Shown: positions 47,301 to 56,439, counted from the first letter of the stretch. The stretch is 64,000 nucleotides of DNA from Halobacteriovoraceae bacterium (GCA_002713145.1 PAVS01000013.1:104694-168693), one strand, 5' to 3'. Program-made: numbers and translations. The notes: generated from the sequence alone by a model not told the origin.

Positions 47301-48767
47301 GTCAGTTCCCGTAAAATCATGAGCATCATAATCATCATCTTCCACTGTAATAGCAAGTTGGACTGTGGTCGCAGCAATAGTAGCAGCAGTAGAAGGATCA
47401 TATTGAGACATTGAGCAACCAGACATACTGGTAGGTGAAGCTGCTGGATTCGCATTACATCCAATAGTTGAATTATTTGTATCAATAGTAATTCTCGGAG
47501 CAGTATTGAGTGCTCTTAAATTTACATTCCAGTTGTACCTTTTAATTTCAGTACCTCCACTATAGGCGGGATAGGTGGTAGCACCAGAATAGGCATCATA
47601 CACAACCGCAGTGATGATAGCTGAGTCTGATTCTGAAGTAGAGTAGGTGTTGGCCACACTCGCTCCTGCATCATTGATGGCTTGGGCCAGACATTTTGTG
47701 AGCCCTGATCCCGATGAGAACTGTAATCCAGTGGCATTGGGGATGGCCACTCCGTCATACAAGAAGTCTACAAAAACTCCGGTGCTCTCAACACCGGTAT
47801 GGTTATCCACTTCCACACATAGATCTACGTTTTGATCTAAAAAATTATCTAAATCGGAATCGTATTTCATTCCAGAGTTAGAAGCATTATCACCTAAATA
47901 AAAATCATAATCTGAAAAGACATGAATGGTGGTGGCGGTTGAAGGGGTCGTTCCCGTTTCAGAGAAATTTGTTGTAAAGTCACCGAGCGTGACACTGGCA
48001 AAACCAGGAATATTATTTTGAATCGTCCAAGTTTCTGTATCATAAGTCACAGTGGTGCCATCTTCATAAAGTACGAGTTGAACTGTGTACACACCTGCCC
48101 CAGCATAATAACTCGTTCCTGCTTTTGGATCAAAATTGAAACTTAAGGCCTGGCCATCAGTATTAAATGTCCCAGTTTGAATGGATGATCCATTTACAAA
48201 CCAAGTATAATCAACTGTCAGTGAATCTCCATTATCAATAGTCGCATTTAAATTAAAAGCATTTCCTGATGTAGTGGTGGTAATAGGACTAGCGGTGGAA
48301 GAAGAAACTTCTGGTCGCTCTTCACCGATGACATTTACTGTCCAGCTTCTCGAATCAACCATGGTTGTTCCAGTAGAGTCAGAGAGTTGAACTTCTAAAA
48401 TATAACTGCCTTCACTAAGAGCACTATGAATAAGAGTATAAGTTAAACCTGTACTCACCAGAGTTTGAACCCCACTGTTGGAAGTTAAATACCACTTAAT
48501 AGAGTAGCCTAGGTTGAAAGGATCAGACACTGTCACAGAATGTGATTTAGAAACATCCGCAGCAGAAATAGCATAGGAGCTGGTGGGAGTCATAGAGGCA
48601 ATAGAAATACTATTGCTGTCATTATCTAGTGTATCCACACATTTTCTTTGAGTTGCATTGTATGCTTCACCACTGCCACACTGGGTGGTTTTTTCTTGCG
48701 GCAAACATCCTACAACCAAGAGGAGTAATAAAACCAAATGTAAAATTTTAATCAATGTAATTTTCAT
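44397..48767 (-). CDS. Giant lipoprotein with Ig-like/PKD-type segments
   Basis: 1456 aa. The signal peptide ends in the lipobox VVGC. The body is acidic, Asp/Ser/Thr/Gly-rich and almost free of Lys. In the N-terminal half, strand-rich units of 90-110 aa end in Trp-containing strands (SWTVNVIG, TWTIQNN, VKWTIDS), as in Ig-like domains. Many short Asp/Asn-rich loops (DDYDAHD, DDSGSDGDD, DRDGDGTPESSD) suggest Ca2+ binding. Cys pairs are scattered (CSMSQ, CNFTLL, CSNSTCASDE). It is probably displayed on the cell surface. Binding target unknown. Confidence 0.8.
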   Translation of the reverse strand: MKITLIKILHLVLLLLLVVGCLPQEKTTQCGSGEAYNATQRKCVDTLDNDSNSISIASMTPTSSYAISAADVSKSHSVTVSDPFNLGYSIKWYLTSNSGVQTLVSTGLTYTLIHSALSEGSYILEVQLSDSTGTTMVDSRSWTVNVIGEERPEVSSSTASPITTTTSGNAFNLNATIDNGDSLTVDYTWFVNGSSIQTGTFNTDGQALSFNFDPKAGTSYYAGAGVYTVQLVLYEDGTTVTYDTETWTIQNNIPGFASVTLGDFTTNFSETGTTPSTATTIHVFSDYDFYLGDNASNSGMKYDSDLDNFLDQNVDLCVEVDNHTGVESTGVFVDFLYDGVAIPNATGLQFSSGSGLTKCLAQAINDAGASVANTYSTSESDSAIITAVVYDAYSGATTYPAYSGGTEIKRYNWNVNLRALNTAPRITIDTNNSTIGCNANPAASPTSMSGCSMSQYDPSTAATIAATTVQLAITVEDDDYDAHDFTGTDWSHFDVKFKIASTLIDNAAQPVTTPPTVHEYSESDCVHAVDETNNANRYICNFTLLAYDSDGPIDPTGKTYIVEAYVSDRQSPYAAVVSNDSNTVKWTIDSVTRPDFSADNISVANFAANTTGSYLDVPSAVGTPLSVGTTIANPTIKETDKLSFNVSVDSALRDSHYIQVRRCSNSTCASDELVESAQINMNDAENPKVSTITIDISEDAVTGQAAADVYYRVTVAENASEDPIVETDPFFISIANYNVDPTFDTAFNSPAQNTPATPMIAYTGFPITIDPGTISDDSGSDGDDIRYQWAISTDGTTYAAIDGATDKVLVWTPGSQLDFSDQNGEQIYIKLCLGDDGYDNDTAASKDPMDGTDCRSASVDSGDWHFTAFSNMYQGHAYDDDNTGNTSKGEIAVWIDPSTTDPIVKYMAYVNQNNEIVVEKFVLTTDASTFSGQKAGSVGVGGVFEQHSIVFPGASTGLATDVVNLSMSGDTTNGALYLAYQAGVGGVDMVHVRRIDISGGKTGFVHDGKFSYDVDYDGIADQLTVGNDLTEVGYDSNGLYEIRVDDAGDDSDAFMTVTLAGLHGGSDTLTNGVDFCTASCATEAATADSIVAAINSSTLQEFQGVTATRSGTSVLLQGVYETDFLEMDLGATAIGDIMVNQTAGQWMLPYINSNATASNKNKIYMRRGDLGEPLGDNTLVSTLLPTTSASQEVTNDILESDRDGDGTPESSDYILVATRASGTGTVNLYEFDPNLTLTDVDLDIFDDDGVYDIKLTISQTANNERAFIIGRNDTDGLAYARLDHSSGDFDFSSFIYRLKLDDNHALWANNNVEFFDITAGSDENELLLAGVDATNEQAYLIKISGASSISASCDNDGDSTTLANCQPIGTENGDTVFSLNIALGDILPSVTIGSAGGVSGENEQDITVIGYNLDDGGGNANTDAIPTLGLINTKGIELSGDNTTPGDNYNLPYVND

Positions 48768-48785
48768 ACCTAATTCCCTAACTAC

Positions 48786-48812
48786 TTATCGACACTAAAC
48801 ATAAGGACTTGA
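48786..48812 (-). promoter_or_regulatory. Candidate σ28 (FliA)-like promoter of the giant lipoprotein gene
   Basis: The minus strand reads TCAAGTCC-N11-GTCGATAA against the consensus TAAAGTTT-N11-GCCGATAA, 12 of 16 positions with exact spacing. A chance match is possible in AT-rich DNA. Confidence 0.35.
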
Positions 48813-48944
48813 ACAATTTTGCCGGGACAGAGCTATTATCTCATGCTTGTGAATTTTAAACGTAATTACAGATATTTAGCATTTGTTTAGCAGCGCTTTA
48901 GACACGAAATAAGGGCAGGTGATCTCGTTAAATATGAGAAATGA

Positions 48945-51900
48945 TTAAAAAGCGCCTACAATTCCACAACTAGACTCTTGGGCGGTATTGGGCAAATTGA
49001 GAGGAGTGTCTGAAGCATTTGACGTCGTTGCTGGCAGATCGGTATCTGTATTCCCGGCCCCTTGAGTTGAAATAGAGCAGTTAAGCAGAAGCTCCACATT
49101 TCCTGAGCCAGTAGGAGCGGTGATCATTTCCACATTATGAGTATGGCCGGCTGATCTTGAGTAGAAGAAAATGGTATCTTCTGTTTGAGTCGAGGTCGGG
49201 CTGAAAATATCACTGTCTGTTGTGTTAAAATAAATGGTGTATCCAGAGACGACAGTATCACTCACACTATCAGTGGTTCGGTCAGATCGAAGAGTATCAA
49301 GATCACCTTCTACATCGGAGGCGATAATATCAACATTGCCATCACCATCTAAATCTTTTACATCAAAGCTTAAAAGAGAAGAAGAAGACTTCAAAGTGAT
49401 CACATCTAAATTTTGATAGAGTCCTGTGAAAAAATCATTTCTATTTTCATAAACATAAATAGTGCTGGAGTTTGTTCCACTTTCATAACTCAAGACAAAC
49501 ATGTCATCTAGGCCATCATTATCTACATCCGCAAATTTTATTTTGCGAACAACGCCGTTATTTTGTACCGGAAGTCTAGGGGAGCAAGTGTCGCCAAAGC
49601 TTGGGTCGGCACCAGAGGTATCCACCGAGATCCCACAAATATAGCGATCACCACTGGTATCCCTGGCCACAACAAAAGCTGTTTCCGTGGCATCAGAGCT
49701 GCCTCCCATATTATTAAAAGTCACATACTCTATGGCCCCAGTGGCTGCGGCTAGATCCAGACCACCATTGGCGAAACTCTCAAAATTAACAGTTGCTGTA
49801 GTGGCATTGGCGGCGACAGCACTCATATCATTACCTGTGATGGTAAATTGTTCTATAGTCATTTGGTTTCCAGCAGCATTATGAGTAAACACTCCAAAGT
49901 TGGCCACTTCACCTCGTTCCATGGGTACTATTCCAAAACCATCATTAGTGAGCGCCGTAGAAGAGGTCTCAAGAGCGGTGGTGGTGGAGAGTGTATTTAT
50001 ATTGCTTCCGTTTGTACTAATATAAGCCAGTCCACCTTTTGAATTAACGCTATCGTAAGTAAAGCCGGTGATGGCGTTGATTCCAGTGACTGCAAATGGA
50101 TTTGGCGAGGCGGTTTCAGCATTTAAAAACAATCCTGTCATAGAATCATCTTGCAAATAAAGTGTGGTGGCATTAGTCGCACAACTAAGATCATCACATT
50201 GCTTAGCACGAAGGATAAAATCTTCATTTCCATCTGCATTCACATCCAGCACTAGTACATCAAAGGTATGCTCATCATTATCAGCATTGTCTTCAATATG
50301 GTTAGCCTGAACAGTGATGTCTTCTGTCTTAGAGAGATTAAGTCCCGAAGCGCTTTCAGTAGAGCTTAAAGTAAAACTTCTTCTGCCTAAAAGCACTTGA
50401 TCATCAATAGCGATCTCTCCAGAGGAGGCATCAAAAGTGAGCTCTGTAGGAAGATCAGAAAAATCATCCAAGGAGAAATCTCCTTCGTGACACATATTGG
50501 TGGTGTTTGGAGTGTAGGCAGCAGTTGTATCTGTTCCATCGAGAGTCAGTTGAGTGTTTTCAAAAAAGATATAATCATTGCTTCCGGTTGAATCTGGTTC
50601 ATAAGAAAAATTCGGACCATCATAAGTATGCACTGTCACTGTTCGGGTGACAGGGCTGAGAGTTGTTTCATCAGAATCCCAAGTCCCAGAGTTTTGGGCC
50701 GAGATTTGATAGACTCTGGTGTCCCCAGTAAACCCACCGGAACTAAAACAAGCATTGCGATTGAAGCGGAAACTACAGTTGGTGCCTTCAAAGGTAAAAT
50801 TGTTTGACCCCCCATAGCCTAGGTCTTCGCAAGGTCCACCAGCAGAGCAGGTGTTATTTTCATCGTCGTCATAAAAGTCTTCATATTGATCATCGAGATT
50901 AAAGACATCATTGGCCTCATCTCCAACTCCAAAGTTGCGAGAAGAAACCAGGCTGGCGCTACAATTTTGCGTGCTGGCCACACCATTGGCCTGAGAAGCA
51001 ATAAGTCCTCCATCATTTTGGACTTGATAAAATTCCGCCTCATCATCATTCGCTGCAGAGTCTTCTGCACCAAAAATAACCACCACGTTATCTCCATTTC
51101 CGGTATCAGGATAGCTAATCTCTGGAGCTTTTGCTTTGACGGCAATAGAAAAGCTAGTGGCCGAGTTATCGATCGCTCCACCAGAACCTGCAGCAGCGGA
51201 GCTACCTTGGATCACAATATTATTCGCCGCGGTTTGAGTACGAATATGGCTTAAATTTAATTCTCTATCTAGTGCTGGGACTTGAGTGATCGTTCCGGTG
51301 ATATCACCAGAAGTACTGTCAAGAGTCAGTCCGTAATCGGCCAAGGTAAAGCCCGCACTGATTTCAGTATAAGTTTCTATAAAGCCTGCGCTTGAGCCAG
51401 GATTATTGGCATCATAATCTGATGAGTGCTGTAGATTAGAGCTAGTGATAATATCACCCAATTCATATATCGGGCGATAAATTGTATTGTCAGGAGCAGC
51501 GGCATCATCGTTGATCACTTCATCTGATCCAAAGTATTGAAGATTTGCTATGGCCACATTATCAACTTGAATTTCAATATCGACACTGACAGTACCAGAA
51601 GTATTGGTAGCAGTGATGGTATAGTTTGCAGTTCCACTAGGGTCAGCTAAACTTTGAATAGGGGTTCCGTAAATCGCTCCGGTGGAAGTATCTAAGGTGA
51701 GACCTAAGTCAGCGAGAGTTTTGGTGTTCCCATTGATAGGAGTGGCTGTAAAGGTAGCATCTCCACCTTCATAGTCAGCTAGAATTAACTCATAATCAAA
51801 AAGATTATAATCCAAATCATTGCTTCCACTCACATAACTTAAAGTCGTAGGTGCCACGAGATTATTAGTATAAAGAGCTAGCGAGGTGGCATAACTTCCC

Positions 51901-53810
51901 CCATCATTTGTCGCGGTAATATAATAATAACGAGTGTCAGTAATCTCTGCGGGACGCCCACTAATAACCCCTGTGGTGGGGTTAAAGCTCATCCCACTTG
52001 GAAGTTGAGGTGAGATGGTCCACACATCAGGTGTTCCACTGGCCACAGGAATATTTGGACTCCAGCTGGGACTGAGAGTAATTCCATTATCACAATCATA
52101 GACATCACTAGTTCCACTCAAAATTGAACAACTTGCAGGTACAGTAGCCCCACTGCTTGCGTAGTAAGAAATTCCTTGAGGGGCCAACACTTCAACTTTG
52201 ATCTGCACTGTTTGTTGAGCGGTTTTCACACTGGCCCCGGTTTCATCTAAATTGTAACCTTCTATAATAAAGGTGACGTCTGCTGCTGAAGTAGGGGTTC
52301 CAGAAATCTCTCCCGTTGTATAATTAATTTCAAGTCCATCAATAGGAAGATCACAGGTTCCCGCACAAGCCGCAGGTGCTCCAGCATCAAAACTTTCATC
52401 CGCAAGTTTATAAGAAGTGGGTTCTCCATCGGATAAAGCTCCTGGAGTGAGGCTTACGGTTTTATCTTTATAAATGGTATAAACACTGGCGTAACCAATA
52501 TTCGATGCATCAGAGGGATAATCCTCGGTCACATTATAAGTAAGAGTTACCGTTTCAGTTAAAGCTGGGGGATCCTCACTCACTCCATTAATAATAGCGC
52601 CGTCATAAGTGACGGTGACAATAATACTGACAGGGGTAGGACCTCCCAGAGTTGCAGAACTTGGTGTCCCATAGAGACGACCATTGGTGGAGTTAAGTAA
52701 AATTCCCGCGCAGTTCGTGGACGTTGTTTCATCTCCAAAAACGCTGTCATCATTGATATCACAACTTAAAGAGTAGACAGGATTTTTTCCACCTTTATAA
52801 GTGGCCACACTATTACTGGCCACGGGCACATCAATTTCCGCGTCCACTTGGGTTTTGACGTAAGTAAATTCTTGGATAATGTCATGGATATAAATAGTCA
52901 CTTCGGTAGAGTCTGATCCAGAATCATTGTAAGCAGTAACAGTATATTCAAAATGAACAGGCTTCTCGGTGGGGTTACCAGAGATAGCACCAGTAGATGT
53001 ATCTAAACTCATCCCACTAGGAAGAGCCGGAGTAATTTTATAATTCACTTCCGTGGGGCTATTGGAGAGGCTTGGCATCATGGTGATGAAGTCATTAGTG
53101 ATATTGGCGTCCGCTGGTGTGATCCCATCATTAGTAAACACATCTTGTTCATCATTGGAATAAGCGGTTGTGGCAAAAGTGGGAATAGCATCCCGAACAA
53201 TGATCTTGACTTTAACTTCTGCAGAACCATTATCTCCTTCTCCAGTCACCGTATAAAAAGCGGAACTCGCTGCGGTAGGTGTTCCTCCTAGAGTTCCATC
53301 ACTATCAATAGTAAGACCGTTAGGAAGATCCGGTGAGACTGAAAAAGAATCGGCCTCGCCTCCATTGACAGTGAGAGCATAGCTTGCGTTTACATCTTGA
53401 GTGAATTCTAAAACAGAGACCCCATAGCTTAGGGTAGAAGGAGGCTCAGATAAAACACTTAAAGTGATTTGAGCATAATCATTTCCTTTACTCGAGCTAG
53501 CAGTGATGAGAAAAACAGTTTCTTCTAATTCTTCACTCGGGATTCCTGAGATAACACCTGACTGTGAGTTCATCTCCATCCCATCTGGCAGGGCAGGAAG
53601 TATTTGGTAAGAAGCATTTTTTTCGAGAATGGGATAAATATTAACGAAGGTCACATTTTGCACAACTTCCAGCGTCCGTTCATTATAAAAGAAAGTCTCA
53701 GCACCTAAAGAGGAGCTGTCTCTTGTTGCTGGAGTATCTTGTTCCGAGGTATTACACCCCACCAAGATCAGCATAAAAATGAATAGACTTACAAATTCCC
53801 TAATTCTCAT
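48945..53810 (-). CDS. Giant lipoprotein with putative-Ig (He_PIG) repeats and FG-GAP/VCBS units
   Basis: 1621 aa. The lipobox is ILVGC. About eight copies of a cadherin-like He_PIG repeat are recognisable by LPxG(M/L)..(D/N)...G.I.G.P (LPDGMEMNSQSGVISGIP, LPNGLTIDSDGTLGGTP, LPSGMSLDTSTGAISGNP and others), mostly 90-110 residues apart. Three FG-GAP/VCBS calcium-loop units follow in the last third: DVNADGNEDFIL (about 1187), DVDNDGLDDMFVL (about 1430) and DLDGDGNVDIIA (about 1490). The ATG at 53810 is preferred over a GTG one codon earlier. It is likely a surface adhesin or recognition protein. The same strand and region hold the 1456-aa lipoprotein. Confidence 0.85.
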   Translation of the reverse strand: MRIREFVSLFIFMLILVGCNTSEQDTPATRDSSSLGAETFFYNERTLEVVQNVTFVNIYPILEKNASYQILPALPDGMEMNSQSGVISGIPSEELEETVFLITASSSKGNDYAQITLSVLSEPPSTLSYGVSVLEFTQDVNASYALTVNGGEADSFSVSPDLPNGLTIDSDGTLGGTPTAASSAFYTVTGEGDNGSAEVKVKIIVRDAIPTFATTAYSNDEQDVFTNDGITPADANITNDFITMMPSLSNSPTEVNYKITPALPSGMSLDTSTGAISGNPTEKPVHFEYTVTAYNDSGSDSTEVTIYIHDIIQEFTYVKTQVDAEIDVPVASNSVATYKGGKNPVYSLSCDINDDSVFGDETTSTNCAGILLNSTNGRLYGTPSSATLGGPTPVSIIVTVTYDGAIINGVSEDPPALTETVTLTYNVTEDYPSDASNIGYASVYTIYKDKTVSLTPGALSDGEPTSYKLADESFDAGAPAACAGTCDLPIDGLEINYTTGEISGTPTSAADVTFIIEGYNLDETGASVKTAQQTVQIKVEVLAPQGISYYASSGATVPASCSILSGTSDVYDCDNGITLSPSWSPNIPVASGTPDVWTISPQLPSGMSFNPTTGVISGRPAEITDTRYYYITATNDGGSYATSLALYTNNLVAPTTLSYVSGSNDLDYNLFDYELILADYEGGDATFTATPINGNTKTLADLGLTLDTSTGAIYGTPIQSLADPSGTANYTITATNTSGTVSVDIEIQVDNVAIANLQYFGSDEVINDDAAAPDNTIYRPIYELGDIITSSNLQHSSDYDANNPGSSAGFIETYTEISAGFTLADYGLTLDSTSGDITGTITQVPALDRELNLSHIRTQTAANNIVIQGSSAAAGSGGAIDNSATSFSIAVKAKAPEISYPDTGNGDNVVVIFGAEDSAANDDEAEFYQVQNDGGLIASQANGVASTQNCSASLVSSRNFGVGDEANDVFNLDDQYEDFYDDDENNTCSAGGPCEDLGYGGSNNFTFEGTNCSFRFNRNACFSSGGFTGDTRVYQISAQNSGTWDSDETTLSPVTRTVTVHTYDGPNFSYEPDSTGSNDYIFFENTQLTLDGTDTTAAYTPNTTNMCHEGDFSLDDFSDLPTELTFDASSGEIAIDDQVLLGRRSFTLSSTESASGLNLSKTEDITVQANHIEDNADNDEHTFDVLVLDVNADGNEDFILRAKQCDDLSCATNATTLYLQDDSMTGLFLNAETASPNPFAVTGINAITGFTYDSVNSKGGLAYISTNGSNINTLSTTTALETSSTALTNDGFGIVPMERGEVANFGVFTHNAAGNQMTIEQFTITGNDMSAVAANATTATVNFESFANGGLDLAAATGAIEYVTFNNMGGSSDATETAFVVARDTSGDRYICGISVDTSGADPSFGDTCSPRLPVQNNGVVRKIKFADVDNDGLDDMFVLSYESGTNSSTIYVYENRNDFFTGLYQNLDVITLKSSSSLLSFDVKDLDGDGNVDIIASDVEGDLDTLRSDRTTDSVSDTVVSGYTIYFNTTDSDIFSPTSTQTEDTIFFYSRSAGHTHNVEMITAPTGSGNVELLLNCSISTQGAGNTDTDLPATTSNASDTPLNLPNTAQESSCGIVGAF

Positions 53811-53909
53811 CACTTATACCGATCGGCAATCTTTACCTAGAAGTTTAAATAATTTTAATTATATGACTAAAACAGTTGGTGAACCTACATTCAGCTATTT
53901 AGTGAAGTG

Positions 53910-53936
53910 AAGCGTATTTTAATTGACGCTTTTTTG
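53910..53936 (+). terminator. Terminator-like hairpin upstream of the parA-like gene
   Basis: A 6-bp stem AAGCGT/ACGCTT with a 10-nt loop is followed by six T residues on the plus strand. No plus-strand gene precedes it, so it may end a short leader RNA or act as an attenuator of the ParA gene. Confidence 0.4.
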
Positions 53937-53981
53937 GGCCCTCGTTAAAGTCTAAGTATCTGAAAAATTTGGAGGATCTTC

Positions 53982-54848
53982 GTGATTAAGCTTTTTAACC
54001 GAAATCAAAATTCAACCAATGAAACGGGCCCCGGAAAAGTTATTGCCCTCATGAATCAGAAAGGGGGAGTGGGAAAAACCACTATGGCCTATAATATGGC
54101 CCATGCTCTAGGGGAGATGGGGCATAAAGTTTTATGTATTGATATGGACCCTCAATTTAATTTCTCCCTGCTCTTTGGCCAGGACTCAGATAGTGAGAGA
54201 GGAAATATCCATCATCTGCTGATCAATTCTGTGCGAGAGCTCAAAGCATTGCATACAGATACTTTTTTATCAGAAGCGATTATAAAAACCGATAAAGGGA
54301 TTGATCTGATTCCAGCGGGTCAAGAACTCTCAGGGTTTGAACTCTCTGTGGCCAGCATCAATGCCCCTAGGCAGCTGATCCTAAAAAAATTTATTGAACA
54401 AAATAATTTACGCTCTATGTATGATTATATTGTGATCGATGGTCCGCCCACACTGGGATTATTGGTGGTGAATATTCTTTGTGCTTGTGATGGGGTGCTT
54501 TTTCCATTTATTCCTGATGCCTTTAGCGAACAAGGGCTAAAGAATATTCATGGAGTGCTAGAAGATATTGAAGATATGGGAATTGTTTCTGCCCCAAAAG
54601 TTCTTGGATATATTCCCAACTTATACGAAAATAGAAGAAAGAAAACCAAAGAAGATTTTGAAGCCATTAAGGCCATCTTTAATGAAGGAACTATTTTTGA
54701 GCCTTTTGCCAATAAAGCCAGCTTTGCTAAATCTATGGCCAATAAAAAATCTGTCTTTGATTATAAGGCCAATGATTATAAAGAACTGCAGGGGCAGTTT
54801 CTAACTGTGGCCAGAAGTGTTGAATCTCAATTGGGACAAATGCAATGA
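53982..54848 (+). CDS. ParA/Soj-family ATPase, orphan
   Basis: 288 aa. The deviant Walker A is QKGGVGKTT (about 29), Walker B/switch is VIDGPPTLGLL (about 148-158), and FIPDAFSEQG follows. The start is GTG at 53982 with GGAGGA 5 nt upstream; the first 19 residues (FNRNQNSTNETGPG) are a polar extension. ParA ATPases position DNA or protein cargo. No parB or parS follows; instead an 80-aa gene overlaps by 4 nt, so the cargo adaptor may be new. Confidence 0.88.
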   Translation: MIKLFNRNQNSTNETGPGKVIALMNQKGGVGKTTMAYNMAHALGEMGHKVLCIDMDPQFNFSLLFGQDSDSERGNIHHLLINSVRELKALHTDTFLSEAIIKTDKGIDLIPAGQELSGFELSVASINAPRQLILKKFIEQNNLRSMYDYIVIDGPPTLGLLVVNILCACDGVLFPFIPDAFSEQGLKNIHGVLEDIEDMGIVSAPKVLGYIPNLYENRRKKTKEDFEAIKAIFNEGTIFEPFANKASFAKSMANKKSVFDYKANDYKELQGQFLTVARSVESQLGQMQ

Positions 54849-55087
54849 AAAATAAAAAACAAAATCCTTTGTATGTTGTGAAAGGAGATCAAGTGGAACA
54901 AGCATCAAACCTTATAGATATGCTGGTGAAAAAACTTAATCTCGAACCTGTCTTAGAATTTCTGATCAGTATGTTTAAGATGCTCTTTGAATACGCCAAA
55001 ACTTATCCGGCATTTATGGTGGTTAAAAAAATGTTTGATGAATTGATGGCGAAGTTAGAACTTTTTAAGAAGTTTGCTATTCTCTAG
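54845..55087 (+). CDS. Small protein coupled to the ParA-like gene
   Basis: 80 aa, not recognised. Almost entirely amphipathic helix (residues 20-80: ASNLIDMLVKKLNLEPVL, then FLISMFKMLFEY and VVKKMFDELMAKLELFKKF). The N-terminus KNKKQNPLYVVKGDQ is basic and resembles a recruiting tail. The 4-nt ATGA overlap with the ATPase means coupled translation and suggests a protein partner. The 3' end overlaps the convergent 93-aa gene by 11 nt. Confidence 0.6.
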   Translation: MKNKKQNPLYVVKGDQVEQASNLIDMLVKKLNLEPVLEFLISMFKMLFEYAKTYPAFMVVKKMFDELMAKLELFKKFAIL

Positions 55088-55358
55088 TACGAATTTTTTT
55101 CGGTTGTTGATCAAAATACTGCTTCTCTAAATCCTGAAAACTTTCTGTGGTCTCAATAGACTTCTCAGCTTTGGGAAGTTCACGTTTTAATATCCCTGCA
55201 TTTCCGGTACTGACACTATCTTGCAGTTCTTCTTCATCTTGGTAGGAGAAAAAATCCGCACTTTTACTCATTTGGGCGTTTATCTGCTCAGCTGAAATGT
55301 CAGCAAAGGCGCCAGAACTTAGGAAGAGTAGAAATAGAAGATACTTAGTGTTTCTCAT
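55077..55358 (-). CDS. Small exported protein of unknown function
   Basis: 93 aa. A signal peptide of about 19 residues is cleaved near AFAD. The mature part of 74 residues is charged and probably disordered (EEELQDSVSTGNAG, KIRTRE at the end). It is divergent from queA, with 28 bp between the start codons, and convergent with the 80-aa ParA partner gene. No family recognised. Confidence 0.55.
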   Translation of the reverse strand: MRNTKYLLFLLFLSSGAFADISAEQINAQMSKSADFFSYQDEEELQDSVSTGNAGILKRELPKAEKSIETTESFQDLEKQYFDQQPKKIRTRE

Positions 55359-55386
55359 TGGTTATATAATATGATAAAAGCTTTGA

Positions 55387-56439
55387 ATGGAAAACCCTGA
55401 TTTAAGCATCGAGTCATATTTTTATGATTTACCCACTGATTTTATAGCAGCAAGGCCTATTCCAGGGCGAGATGGCTCAAAATTGATGGTTTATAAAGCT
55501 CAATCAGACGAGATTGTGCACACAACTTTTCATCAACTCAGTCAGTATTTAAAATCAACAGATTTACTCGTTTTAAATAATACAAAAGTCTTTCCTTGTA
55601 GGCTGTTTGGCAACAAACTTTCCGGTGGATCTGCGGAGCTGTTTTTGCTTTCATTGCAGCATCAAAAAGGAAGTTACCCAGCTCTCATTAAATCCAGTGG
55701 TAAGAAAAAACTGGGGGATAAATTTCAGTTTGGAGAGTTGAAGGTAGAGATTACGGATCGAACGGATGCTGGAGAGTTTTGGATCAAACCAAACTTTGGA
55801 CTGATTGAGTTTCTTGAATATCTAGAAAGCCATGCCAATGTCCCTATTCCTCCCTATATTAGAGATGGAGTTGCGGATGATCAGGATAAAAAAGACTACC
55901 AAACCATTTACGCAAAAAAATTGGGGAGTGTGGCCGCGCCCACTGCTGGACTGCATTTCACCGAAAAAGTTTTTGAGAGCTTAGCTCAAAAAAATATTGA
56001 TCGCGCCTTTGTTAATTTAGAAGTGGGACTGGGAACATTTAAACCAGTGCAAGTCGACAATATTCTAGAGCATGAAATGCACCGAGAGCTGTTTTCCATA
56101 GAAACAGAAGAGCTCAAAAAAATAAACCAAGCGGACTCATTGATAGCAGTGGGGACTACAAGTCTCAGAGTCTTAGAGTCTTGCTATGACCAGGGTGAGA
56201 TAAAACTCCCAGAGACACCTCCTCCTCATAGCACGAATATTTTTCTCTACCCTGGAAAAAATGTTCAATCCATCCGAGGCTTAATTACTAATTTCCATCT
56301 GCCAAAATCAACACTTCTTATGTTGGTGAGCAGTCTTATTGGGAGAAAGAAAACTCTGGAACTATATGAAGAGGCCAAAAAAAATAATTACCGCTTTTTC
56401 TCCTACGGAGATGCCATGCTGATATTGAGGGATGAATAA
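55387..56439 (+). CDS. queA: tRNA ribosyltransferase-isomerase QueA
   Basis: 350 aa. It transfers and isomerises the ribosyl part of SAM onto preQ1 in tRNA, the penultimate stage of queuosine synthesis. Motifs: VAAPTAGLHFTEKVF (about 180), VGLGTFKPV, GTTSLRVLES and ITNFHLPKSTLLMLVS. The ATG is 16 nt after a TATAAT hexamer with no ribosome binding site between, so the mRNA may be nearly leaderless. It overlaps tgt by 1 nt. Confidence 0.96.
   Translation: MENPDLSIESYFYDLPTDFIAARPIPGRDGSKLMVYKAQSDEIVHTTFHQLSQYLKSTDLLVLNNTKVFPCRLFGNKLSGGSAELFLLSLQHQKGSYPALIKSSGKKKLGDKFQFGELKVEITDRTDAGEFWIKPNFGLIEFLEYLESHANVPIPPYIRDGVADDQDKKDYQTIYAKKLGSVAAPTAGLHFTEKVFESLAQKNIDRAFVNLEVGLGTFKPVQVDNILEHEMHRELFSIETEELKKINQADSLIAVGTTSLRVLESCYDQGEIKLPETPPPHSTNIFLYPGKNVQSIRGLITNFHLPKSTLLMLVSSLIGRKKTLELYEEAKKNNYRFFSYGDAMLILRDE

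Noticed and set aside
48945..53810. CRISPR or tandem DNA repeats suspected from the repeated wording of the protein
   Set aside because: The repeats are protein-level He_PIG domains with divergent DNA, not direct DNA repeats with spacers.
53811..53860. σ28-like promoter for the 1621-aa lipoprotein
   Set aside because: TAAACTTC and GCCGATCG are 12 rather than 11 bp apart and the -10 half is poor.
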